Assembly (NCBI GenBank): GCA_903849835.1
Contig: CAINKA010000053.1
Coordinates: forward strand, 1 to 9,333
Direction of reading: 5' to 3'
DNA from: an uncultured Alphaproteobacteria bacterium
GTDB taxonomy: Bacteria; Pseudomonadota; Alphaproteobacteria; Rickettsiales; UBA1997
Length of the DNA stretch: 9,333 nucleotides
Shown: in pieces, positions 1 through 6,817 of the stretch
Numbering within the stretch: position 1 is the stretch's first letter
Layout of the letters: each line of letters opens with the position of its first letter
Notes under the pieces: model-generated
What the model saw: the letters and a program-made list of their open reading frames with translations, nothing else
Databases searched by the model: none
Told to the model about the DNA's origin: nothing
Translations under genes and position numbers: made by a program

Positions 1-1
1 A

Positions 2-988
2 GACCGCCATTCTTCCAGCGGTTTTCTAGAAAAATTTTTTTCAGAAAAAAAACAGTTAAAAAGTTTTTACATTCACGGAGATGTTGGGCGTGGGAAGTCG
101 ATGTTGATGAAGAATTTTTTTAATTCTTTACGAGAAGCTCCAAAAATTTATTTTCACTTCAACGCCTTCATGCGCAAGATGCACGAAGCTCTGCGCGATA
201 TTCGAAAAGGCGAAAAAAAATTTAAAGATGAATTGCTGGAAGCCGTGAAAATTGTCGTTCCTCACGCCAGATTAGTTTGCTTCGATGAGTTCCAAGTCGT
301 TGATATTGCTGACGCTATGCTACTTTCACGAATTTTTTCTTTTCTGTTTGAAAATGGCGTTGTGGTGGTTTTTACATCCAATTCTCATCCTCTCGATCTC
401 TATAAAAATGGACTTCAGCGCGAAATATTTTTGGAATTTGTGGAAAAAATTTTGCTAAAAAATTGTGAAATTTTGCATCTAAATTCTCCGACGGATTATC
501 GCAGCCAATATCGCAAAAACCTTGCTCAACGCTATTTTATCTCAAACAAAAAAAATCGTGAAGAGATGCAAAAAATTATTGAAAATTTTACCGAGGGAAA
601 AAAGCTGCAAGCTAGAAAATTAAAGGTTTGGGGACGTGAAATAAAAATCAAAAAAACTTTCGAAAAAATTGCAATTTTTAATTTTGACGAACTTTGCCGC
701 GTCGATTTTTCTGCCGCTGATTACCAAACAATTTGCCAGAATTTTGATTTAATTTTTTTGCTAAAAATTCCAAAATTAGAAAAAGAAGATGTGAATGAGG
801 CGAGGCGTTTCATGCTCTTCATCGATGAAATTTACGAAAATAAAACTGCGTTAATCATTCTCGCAAAAACTAAATCAGAAAAAATTTACGAAAATGGAAT
901 CGGCAGCGAAGCCTTCACTCGCACAGTTTCACGACTAAATGAAATCGAATCAGATTTTTATTGGAATGCCAGTAAGTCAAATTTCTAA
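2..988 (+). CDS. zapE: ZapE/AFG1-family AAA+ ATPase, 5'-truncated by the window edge
   Basis: The frame is open from base 2 to the stop at 986-988 (328 visible residues), so the ATG at 101 is internal and not the start: the Walker A motif GDVGRGKS (bases 77-100) lies just before it. The Walker B is FDEF with Asp-Glu at bases 284-289, followed by QVVDIADAM. A sensor-1-like TSN and the family hallmark DLYKNGLQRE come next. The C-terminus FTRTVSRLNEIES matches the usual AFG1/ZapE ending. The known E. coli ZapE is about 375 residues, so I infer that roughly 40 N-terminal residues lie outside the window. The family is known as a peripheral ATPase that acts at the late Z-ring in proteobacteria, and mitochondrial AFG1 is the eukaryotic relative. 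Arginine codons are mostly CGN and the third positions are strongly A/T. The family assignment is secure; the division role here is inferred by homology. Confidence 0.93.
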   Translation, partial: DRHSSSGFLEKFFSEKKQLKSFYIHGDVGRGKSMLMKNFFNSLREAPKIYFHFNAFMRKMHEALRDIRKGEKKFKDELLEAVKIVVPHARLVCFDEFQVVDIADAMLLSRIFSFLFENGVVVVFTSNSHPLDLYKNGLQREIFLEFVEKILLKNCEILHLNSPTDYRSQYRKNLAQRYFISNKKNREEMQKIIENFTEGKKLQARKLKVWGREIKIKKTFEKIAIFNFDELCRVDFSAADYQTICQNFDLIFLLKIPKLEKEDVNEARRFMLFIDEIYENKTALIILAKTKSEKIYENGIGSEAFTRTVSRLNEIESDFYWNASKSNF

Positions 989-1010
989 AAAATTCTTTAC
1001 TCGCAAGCAC

Positions 1011-1044
1011 CGCCTTTTTATAAGGCGCTACAGCTAATTTTTTT
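1011..1044 (+). terminator. Weak terminator-like hairpin after zapE
   Basis: In the 77-base spacer, CGCCTT (1011-1016) pairs with AAGGCG (1022-1027) around a 5-base loop. A run of seven T lies at 1038-1044, but it starts 11 bases after the stem rather than directly behind it. The stem is only 6 bp. This could be a weak or degraded terminator separating zapE from the next gene, or a chance hairpin. Nothing else identifiable is in the spacer. Confidence 0.25.
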
Positions 1045-1065
1045 AATTTATTTGTTAGATATACT

Positions 1066-3969
1066 ATGCCGAAAACAGCATTAACTCCGAAGCAACAAAA
1101 CATCAAAACTCTCGCCGCGCACATTGTTGCTTCTATTAAAAAAGGAAAACCAAGGGCTGATGGCAGCGGTAGTGAAGAACTGACCAAGGAAGAAATTAAT
1201 GCATTTTTGGGGAGCATAAAGACTGATGCTGACTGGGGACTAGATGATAGTGGTGGGTGGCTTATTCCAGACCAGATTAGACAAGAAGAATTTATCGCAG
1301 CAATTCGTGCCGATAAAGTCGTAGATATTGCTGCTGACAGTGAATATCTTAGCCCTGTGCCTGGTGCCACAGATGAGGGAGATCTTTTTGCTAATGAGCT
1401 TTTAATAGGTTTCAACGAAGCATTATCGATAGGAGAGCGGCTTGAAAAAATCGGTGCAATGGATGATTTTAAAGCGTTGTCTCGGAACAGTCTAAAATCG
1501 CGCTATCTTCATGCCAAATTTGAGAACATGAAGCTGGAAGAAGGCTTGCCAGAGTGGTTGACAGCTGAAACATTTTTTAGTCTCGTTACTCACGTGTCAG
1601 ATGTTGTTTTAGATGGCGGTGATGAAATGCAGCTTGGTAAAAATAGAGAGGCAACCCCAAGTTCTCCGTCCAAACAAACTACTGGGGAGGAAAAAGCAAA
1701 ATTAAAAGCTGAGCGGCGAGTGTTAGCCTTAATAGGCGACGGAGTTGATAAAGATGGTAGGGCTATAAATCGCAGTAGAATTGCTAACATTGCTATTGAG
1801 CTAGCGAAAAGCTTGGATGGAGAGGTGGTGGAATCTCTAGATGGGGATGAGGCAGATGGGGATGAGGCAGCAGATGCAAAAAAAACAATCACTGAAGCTA
1901 TTAAAAAAATAGAGGAAGGAGCAGGAGTCACAATCACAAGAATTTTAAAAGCTAATGTTGCCAGAAAAAAAGCTGCAAAAGCTGAAAAAGAAAAAGAAGA
2001 GCTTATCGCAAAAGAAAAAGCCGAAGCCGAGGAAGCTGCAAAAAAAGCTCTCACAGACGATGGGTGGCCAAAATATTTATCCAGATCAGAGCTTGGCGCT
2101 CGTGGATATTTGTCGAACCCAATTAATATTTTTGGAACCTCCAGCAAAGCTCCAGCTTCTGGAATTCATCACGGATCTGAGCTGTATGAGTCTGGTTTAG
2201 TGGTTCAACTGTTTGAAGATGACAGAGAAAATGCTCCATCCGGATCTTTCAAGGTTTCTCGCCAAATCAGTGCGATTGCAAATTCTGGAGTTAAAACTGG
2301 AGTTACTTTCGTGAGAACAAAGCCATTTGGTGGCGAAGAATCGTACCAGTTGATTATCGCCACATCGGTTGGAGTTGTGCAAACTTTTACCGATCCTTCT
2401 GAGTTTGAGAATATAAAAACTTTATTCAAAGACCAATTTCGCCTTGAGCTAGTTGGCGTGTTGGACCCTGTTGTAGTAATAGGTAATTTTCACGACTGCT
2501 TATCAATTTATCGTGAAGCGATGGCCGGACTTCTTAGTCAGCTAAGAGAAGCTGAAACAGCAGGAGCTGACGAGGATAGAGAGCGTATTCGTGAGGTAAT
2601 GGATGTTCTTGGAGAAGAAATAGATCTAATTACGGAAGATCTTTCAAGCGAGAACTATAAAGAGGCTTACACGAGGATATCAACAAACGCCTCGCCCGAT
2701 AGTGTTTTTTTTACCGACGAGGAGAAGGAAAGAATTAGAAAGCTAAGAGATGCTGGGCTTGATAAAGCTACGGATATACAAAAAGAAGCGGCCAGAGTTT
2801 TGGCAGCAAAAAGTTTTTCAGAACTCTTACAAAAAGGGCATGAACGCTTTAGCGAAGAAATGAACCGTCACATAGAGCTTGACAGCTTGGAGCTGGAAAG
2901 GTGTGCAAAAGAAATGTTTGTCGATCCAACGAAGGCAAAGCATTTATTGAATCAACCAGCCCCTCCTTGTCGCATAGGATCAACAGCAATCATGATGCCT
3001 AATGGCAACACTGCCACCGCGCTTTTCAACAATGATGTGAGTCAAAATAATATCATCTATCTAGCAGTTCCAAACACTAAAAATGCTTATGTGAGAGTCA
3101 TTAGGCTTCCAGAAGGAAGTCCTGTTGGCGTTTATCGAAATGGTGGATTGCAGATGGTTACCAGTGACAAACCGGGTGTAATTGCAATTGATGAGGGAGT
3201 TGTTTGGCGATGCACAGAAAGCGGTGATCACGAACCAGTTGAGTTATCATCAAGAGGCAAAGGCTTTACAAAATACGAATGGGAAAATGTTAAAGCGAAC
3301 GCTGAGAACTTTAACGTCAAAGCCATGTCAGTTAGTGGTAATGATCGCTACATGCAGACCATGTGCGGAGGAAAAGTTGTCGGAGCACAATTGGGTCAAA
3401 GCAGAATATTTGATGCGTGCGACCAAGCGGGAGTAGAAACAGGGCTCAGGATTGAACGCAAGAAAGATGGCCAAATTATACTTCCTGCAGATGGCCTTCC
3501 AGAAACCGTACTTCGAACTATCAAGCGAGAAGATGGCGTAGTTGGACAGATAATGGTGCGCCTTGTAGCGAGTAAAGAGCCAAAGAAATCCCCGCAGGAA
3601 GATCAAAAATATACCGCGGAAACATTTGCAAGATTCTATAACGCATCTGGGGAAAAGCTTAAGGGATGGGATAGAAAAGGACAGCTTACAGAAGAAAATC
3701 TGACTCAGTTTTTTCTTGGAGAAAACCCTGAACAGGCTTCAAAAGAAGAGGAAAAAGCTGCGAAAGATCAAGCGTCAGAAGTTGCAAAAGACCTCGCAAA
3801 AAAAACGATGGTCGTAACGGTAGTAGATGCACTTGGCAAAGAAAAAAAAGAAGCCGTGTCAATGGCTACAATAAAGCGCGGGTTATTTGATGATACTACA
3901 CCGCTTCCTGTGCCACGTGATCCAAGCGCGGTTTTACTAGTAGCTCGCACAGTAGCTCGCACCATCTGA
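1066..3969 (+). CDS. Large unrecognised protein (967 aa) between zapE and mnmG
   Basis: I do not recognise a family. There is no signal peptide, membrane segment, Walker motif, CxxC pair or obvious catalytic signature; the protein looks soluble. Visible layout: a mixed N-terminal part (1-200), an acidic DGDEA tandem (259-268), a Lys/Glu/Ala-rich probable coiled coil (about 296-329), a strand-rich part (about 340-475), a charged helical part (about 478-627), a second strand-rich part (about 633-850), a Lys/Glu-rich linker (about 886-914), and a C-terminus ending VARTVARTI. The ATG at 1066 is the only plausible start: an in-frame stop lies at 1021-1023 and the next Met is near residue 131. No Shine-Dalgarno precedes it. 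By hand count about 25 of 52 Arg codons are AGA/AGG, against about 17 of 88 in the other genes, and ATA is frequent, which suggests foreign or fast-evolving origin. GC is not clearly different from mnmG. It ends 9 bases before mnmG. An uninterrupted 2.9-kb frame makes it a real gene; its function is unknown. Confidence 0.85.
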   Translation: MPKTALTPKQQNIKTLAAHIVASIKKGKPRADGSGSEELTKEEINAFLGSIKTDADWGLDDSGGWLIPDQIRQEEFIAAIRADKVVDIAADSEYLSPVPGATDEGDLFANELLIGFNEALSIGERLEKIGAMDDFKALSRNSLKSRYLHAKFENMKLEEGLPEWLTAETFFSLVTHVSDVVLDGGDEMQLGKNREATPSSPSKQTTGEEKAKLKAERRVLALIGDGVDKDGRAINRSRIANIAIELAKSLDGEVVESLDGDEADGDEAADAKKTITEAIKKIEEGAGVTITRILKANVARKKAAKAEKEKEELIAKEKAEAEEAAKKALTDDGWPKYLSRSELGARGYLSNPINIFGTSSKAPASGIHHGSELYESGLVVQLFEDDRENAPSGSFKVSRQISAIANSGVKTGVTFVRTKPFGGEESYQLIIATSVGVVQTFTDPSEFENIKTLFKDQFRLELVGVLDPVVVIGNFHDCLSIYREAMAGLLSQLREAETAGADEDRERIREVMDVLGEEIDLITEDLSSENYKEAYTRISTNASPDSVFFTDEEKERIRKLRDAGLDKATDIQKEAARVLAAKSFSELLQKGHERFSEEMNRHIELDSLELERCAKEMFVDPTKAKHLLNQPAPPCRIGSTAIMMPNGNTATALFNNDVSQNNIIYLAVPNTKNAYVRVIRLPEGSPVGVYRNGGLQMVTSDKPGVIAIDEGVVWRCTESGDHEPVELSSRGKGFTKYEWENVKANAENFNVKAMSVSGNDRYMQTMCGGKVVGAQLGQSRIFDACDQAGVETGLRIERKKDGQIILPADGLPETVLRTIKREDGVVGQIMVRLVASKEPKKSPQEDQKYTAETFARFYNASGEKLKGWDRKGQLTEENLTQFFLGENPEQASKEEEKAAKDQASEVAKDLAKKTMVVTVVDALGKEKKEAVSMATIKRGLFDDTTPLPVPRDPSAVLLVARTVARTI
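1840..1869 (+). repeat. 15-bp exact tandem duplication in the unrecognised gene
   Basis: The unit GATGGGGATGAGGCA occurs twice back to back (1840-1854 and 1855-1869). It encodes DGDEA twice, residues 259-268, in an acidic linker just before the probable coiled coil. Because the unit is a multiple of three, the frame is kept. Exact identity suggests a recent slippage or duplication event and a site where copy number may vary between strains. Confidence 0.8.
3939..3962 (+). repeat. 12-bp exact tandem duplication at the 3' end of the unrecognised gene
   Basis: AGTAGCTCGCAC is repeated exactly at 3939-3950 and 3951-3962, giving VART-VART directly before the final Ile and the stop. The unit is a multiple of three and so is frame-neutral. 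It is a second micro-duplication in the same gene, five bases before the TGA stop codon begins. Confidence 0.8.
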
Positions 3970-3978
3970 TCACTCAAC

Positions 3979-5946
3979 ATGCCAACCAACCCTAACCCAA
4001 AAAATTTCGACGTAATCGTCATCGGTGCTGGTCATGCAGGAGTTGAGGCGGCTTGTGCTTCGGCGCGGATGGGTGCGAAAACTTTGCTCATTACTAAAAA
4101 AAAAGAAAATCTTGGTGAGATGTCGTGCAACCCCGCTATTGGCGGTGTGGCGAAGGGAACGATCGTGAAGGAAATTGATGCTCTTGACGGCGTGATGGCG
4201 AAAGCGATCGACATGGCTGGAATTCATTTTCGTATTTTAAACGCCTCAAAAGGCCCAGCTGTCCATTCTCCGCGAGCACAAGCCGATCGCGAACTCTACA
4301 AAAAAGCCATCAATAAAATTTTAGAAAATTACGAAAATTTAGAAATTATTTTTGGATCGGTTGAGGATATCGAAATTTGTAGTGGAGGGGCTAGTCCTCA
4401 CCAGCACAGGCATCCACAAGAGTCGCCCCCACATGCTGTGATTTTGAATAGTGGCCAAAAAATCTTTTGCCATTCCATCGTTCTCACCACCGGAACTTTC
4501 TTAAATGGCCTCATCCACATCGGCGATAAAAAAATTCCCGCAGGTCGTGTTGGCGAAGAACCATCCTACGGAATTTCAAAAACTCTGAAGCGACATAATT
4601 TTTCTTTGGCGCGATTAAAAACCGGAACGCCGCCACGCATCGATAAAAATTCCATAAATTTTTCTATTTTGGAAAGACAGCCGGGAGATAATCCGCCTCA
4701 ACCATTTTCCTATTTGAACAGTGAAATCACGGTTCCGCAGATTGATTGTTTTATCACTTACACCAACAAAAAAACTCACGAGATCATAAAAAATAATTTG
4801 CACAAATCTGCGATGTATGGCGGACATATTGCCGGCGTTGGTCCGCGCTATTGCCCTTCGATTGAAGACAAAATTCATCGCTTCTCCGACAAAGATCGTC
4901 ATCAAATTTTCTTAGAGCCCGAAGGGTTAAACAGCGATTTAATTTATCCGAACGGCATTTCAACTTCACTTCCGGAAGATGTCCAAATCGAGTTTTTAAA
5001 AACAATTCCGGGGTTAGAAAATTGTCGCGTCACTCAAGCTGGATACGCGATCGAGTATGATTTTGTTGATCCGCGAGAACTTCTTCCAACTCTCGAAACA
5101 AAAAAAATTCGCGGATTATTTTTTGCCGGGCAGATCAACGGCACAACTGGTTACGAAGAAGCTGCGGGACAGGGAATAGTTGCTGGGATCAACGCAGCTT
5201 TGGTTTTGCGACGTAGGGAAGGGGCTAGTCCCCTCCCGCAGCAAAACGCAGAATTTATTTTAGATCGCTCCACAAGCTACATCGGCGTCATGATCGACGA
5301 CCTCACGACTCTCGGCACTTCCGAACCATATCGCATGCTAACTTCTCGCGCTGAATATCGCTTAAGTTTACGATCTGACAATGCCGACATTCGTTTGACG
5401 GAAATGGGAATTAAAATCGGAGTTGTAAAAAGTGAGCGCGAAAAAATTTTTAATGAAAAAAAATTTCAGATTGAGTCGGCAACAAAATTTCTCGAAACGT
5501 TAAAAATTTCTCCAAGCAAACTTTTGGAATTTGGCGTTTCAATCAAGCAAGATGGAATTGTAAGAAATGCATTTCAGCTTCTTTCTTTTCCAGAAATTAA
5601 TTTTTCTGTGATCGAAAAAATTTGGCCTTCAGAAAAATTTTCTGAAAATTTTTTAGGAATTTCTCAAATTGAGTCGAAGATAAAAAATCAGATTGAGATC
5701 AACGCACTTTATTCTTCCTATCTTAAGCGTCAGGAACAAGATTTGAAAATATTTCGTCAGGATGAAAATATGAAAATTCCGCTTGATCTTGATTATAACA
5801 AAATTCAAAGTTTGTCGATTGAAGTGCGAGAAAAATTCAATAAATTTCGTCCAGTTACAATCGCCGCAGCCTTTAAGATTCAAGGCCTCACACCAGCTTC
5901 CATCATGGCAGTGATGGTTTACATTAAGAATAATCTAGCGAATTAA
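3979..5946 (+). CDS. mnmG: tRNA uridine-5-carboxymethylaminomethyl modification enzyme MnmG (GidA), with two palindromic-repeat insertions
   Basis: This is the FAD- and NADH-dependent subunit that with MnmE installs the aminomethyl-type group at C5 of wobble U34 in certain tRNAs in the cytoplasm. Seen here: the dinucleotide-binding motif VIGAGHAGVEAA (about 14-25), MSCNPAIGGVAKG (48-60), the signature GPRYCPSIEDK (288-298), the second signature AGQINGTTGYEEAAGQG (383-399), and YIGVMIDDL (434 onward), typical of alphaproteobacterial forms. At 655 residues it is longer than E. coli MnmG (629). The excess lies in two segments, near residues 134-151 and 411-422, both encoded by GC-rich repeats. 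All conserved motifs are intact, so the enzyme is probably functional. The ATG at 3979 puts the FAD motif at the usual distance from the N-terminus. No Shine-Dalgarno is visible, and the start lies 9 bases after the preceding stop. Of about four AGR Arg codons, two are inside the repeats. The usual partners mnmE, rsmG, parA and parB are not adjacent within this window. Confidence 0.97.
   Translation: MPTNPNPKNFDVIVIGAGHAGVEAACASARMGAKTLLITKKKENLGEMSCNPAIGGVAKGTIVKEIDALDGVMAKAIDMAGIHFRILNASKGPAVHSPRAQADRELYKKAINKILENYENLEIIFGSVEDIEICSGGASPHQHRHPQESPPHAVILNSGQKIFCHSIVLTTGTFLNGLIHIGDKKIPAGRVGEEPSYGISKTLKRHNFSLARLKTGTPPRIDKNSINFSILERQPGDNPPQPFSYLNSEITVPQIDCFITYTNKKTHEIIKNNLHKSAMYGGHIAGVGPRYCPSIEDKIHRFSDKDRHQIFLEPEGLNSDLIYPNGISTSLPEDVQIEFLKTIPGLENCRVTQAGYAIEYDFVDPRELLPTLETKKIRGLFFAGQINGTTGYEEAAGQGIVAGINAALVLRRREGASPLPQQNAEFILDRSTSYIGVMIDDLTTLGTSEPYRMLTSRAEYRLSLRSDNADIRLTEMGIKIGVVKSEREKIFNEKKFQIESATKFLETLKISPSKLLEFGVSIKQDGIVRNAFQLLSFPEINFSVIEKIWPSEKFSENFLGISQIESKIKNQIEINALYSSYLKRQEQDLKIFRQDENMKIPLDLDYNKIQSLSIEVREKFNKFRPVTIAAAFKIQGLTPASIMAVMVYIKNNLAN
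4382..4432 (+). repeat. In-frame GC-rich palindromic repeat inside mnmG (copy 1)
   Basis: A 51-base, GC-rich stretch interrupts AT-rich coding sequence. Its ends GTGG (4382-4385) and CCAC (4429-4432) pair, followed by GGG (4387-4389) with CCC (4426-4428) past a bulged A. Inside, GAGG (4385-4388) can instead pair with CCTC (4396-4399) as a small hairpin. It contains the core AGGGGCTAGTCC (4386-4397) shared exactly with the second copy. It encodes about 17 residues (SGGASPHQ... to ...ESPP), which replace or lengthen a turn that in E. coli is about 12 residues shorter. The downstream part, with CCACAAG and GTCGCCCC, resembles small dispersed hairpin repeats that I recall from many bacterial genomes; that resemblance is unverified. 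It behaves like the Rickettsia palindromic elements, which insert in-frame in genes. Confidence 0.7.
5204..5246 (+). repeat. In-frame palindromic repeat inside mnmG (copy 2)
   Basis: The core hairpin is GGGAAGGGG (5216-5224), loop CTAGT (5225-5229), CCCCTCCC (5230-5237): 8 bp with one bulged A. After an internal loop, TTTTGC (5204-5209) pairs with GCAAAA (5241-5246), extending the structure. AGGGGCTAGTCC (5220-5231) is identical to the core of copy 1 and is read in the same frame, giving GASP in both (residues 137-140 and 415-418). The segment adds about 10 residues (around RRREGASPLPQQ) between the conserved GINAA helix and FILDR...YIGV, a length-variable connection in MnmG. Confidence 0.72.
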
Positions 5947-5947
5947 A

Positions 5948-6817
5948 ATGTTAAAAAATTTTACTAAAATTTTATTCAAAAATTCTGCGCTTTTTTTATT
6001 TTTTATTTTTTATCAAATTTCATTTTCCTCTTTCGCTCAAAGCTCAGTTTCCAATGTTGATGTAATTCAAGAAATTGAAAAAAGTTTATTATTCGACAAA
6101 GATTCTCGTGAAAAAATGGATTTTTTTCAGAAAAAAAAATCTAGAAAAAGTGACATCGTAATCAATCAAGCTGGATCATTCGGACAAGATGAAAAATCAG
6201 CTGTAGAAATCACAATCGTAAATCCAAAAAGCGAAAATTTTAACATCAGAGAAAAAGAAAAGCTCGCTTACAACGCAACTCTGATCGGCCAATATGAAGT
6301 GGCAATTGAGCTCTACAAACAAGTTATAGCTTTAGAGCCAGCGAACATTTACAGCAAATTTTCTCTCGCAGTTGTTTACCAGCAAATCGGTCAATATCGC
6401 CAAGCTAAGTCGCTCTACTACGAATTGCTAAAAACAAATCCTGCTAACGAAGAAGAAATTGTTGGAAATTTATTATCGATCTTAGTCGAAGAATCTCCGA
6501 AAGACGCTGTTTATCTGCTCTCACGCCTCACAGCAGAAAATCCAAAATCATCTTACATTTTAGCTCAAGCTGCAATTGCTTACGACAAGGTTAAAAATTA
6601 CGACCAAGCAATTTCGCTCTTCCAACGAGCCATTTCGTTGGATGAAAATAATCTCGGCTACAAATACAACCTCGCAATTATTTACGACAAAACTTCGGAT
6701 CGTGAAAAGGCTCTGGAGCTTTATTCGTCTGTGGCAAAAAATTATTCTGGTGAAGATCAATCAATTCCGATCGATCAAGTTCAGAAGCGAATTGAATCAA
6801 TCAGAAGTAAATTATGA
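5948..6817 (+). CDS. Exported TPR-repeat protein upstream of pilT
   Basis: This is a 289-residue protein with a Sec-type signal: a Lys-containing start, a hydrophobic stretch at about 13-28, and a plausible cleavage after SFA (residue 30). There is no lipobox Cys, unlike the PilF/PilW pilotins. After a charged, low-complexity region (50-105) come about four to five tetratricopeptide repeats, roughly 106-132, 136-166, 169-199, 203-234 and 236-266. Recognisable TPR patterns include GQYEVAIELYKQVIALEP, GQYRQAKSLYYELLKTNP and KNYDQAISLFQRAISLD. TPR solenoids bind protein partners; I infer a periplasmic scaffold. The start is 1 base after the mnmG stop, and its stop overlaps the pilT start in ATGA, which suggests translational coupling and a shared process with the PilT-like ATPase. 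No strong Shine-Dalgarno is visible. The exact role is unknown. Confidence 0.85.
   Translation: MLKNFTKILFKNSALFLFFIFYQISFSSFAQSSVSNVDVIQEIEKSLLFDKDSREKMDFFQKKKSRKSDIVINQAGSFGQDEKSAVEITIVNPKSENFNIREKEKLAYNATLIGQYEVAIELYKQVIALEPANIYSKFSLAVVYQQIGQYRQAKSLYYELLKTNPANEEEIVGNLLSILVEESPKDAVYLLSRLTAENPKSSYILAQAAIAYDKVKNYDQAISLFQRAISLDENNLGYKYNLAIIYDKTSDREKALELYSSVAKNYSGEDQSIPIDQVQKRIESIRSKL

Noticed and set aside
35..52. A/T homopolymer string TTTTTTTCAGAAAAAAAA that recurs near 6121-6139
   Set aside because: It is explained by Phe/Lys-rich coding in AT-rich sequence in two unrelated proteins; there is no shared flank.
1060..1065. TATACT resembling a -10 promoter box directly before the ATG at 1066
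   Set aside because: It abuts the start codon, so transcription would begin inside the coding region, and no convincing -35 lies 16-18 bases upstream. No later in-frame Met exists before about residue 131.
915..1415. Minus-strand open frame of 166 codons overlapping the zapE end and the next gene start
   Set aside because: It covers two + strand genes and their spacer, shows no recognisable motif, and looks like a chance frame.
1590..2147. Minus-strand open frame of 185 codons, Ser/Ala/Phe-rich
   Set aside because: It is antisense to the Lys/Glu/Ala-rich part of the large gene, and its composition is the mirror of that bias. No ribosome binding site or family resemblance supports it.
3182..3436. 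Overlapping + frame of 84 codons inside the large gene, as a possible frameshift product
   Set aside because: The main frame is continuous across it, with no slippery site or change in coding character.
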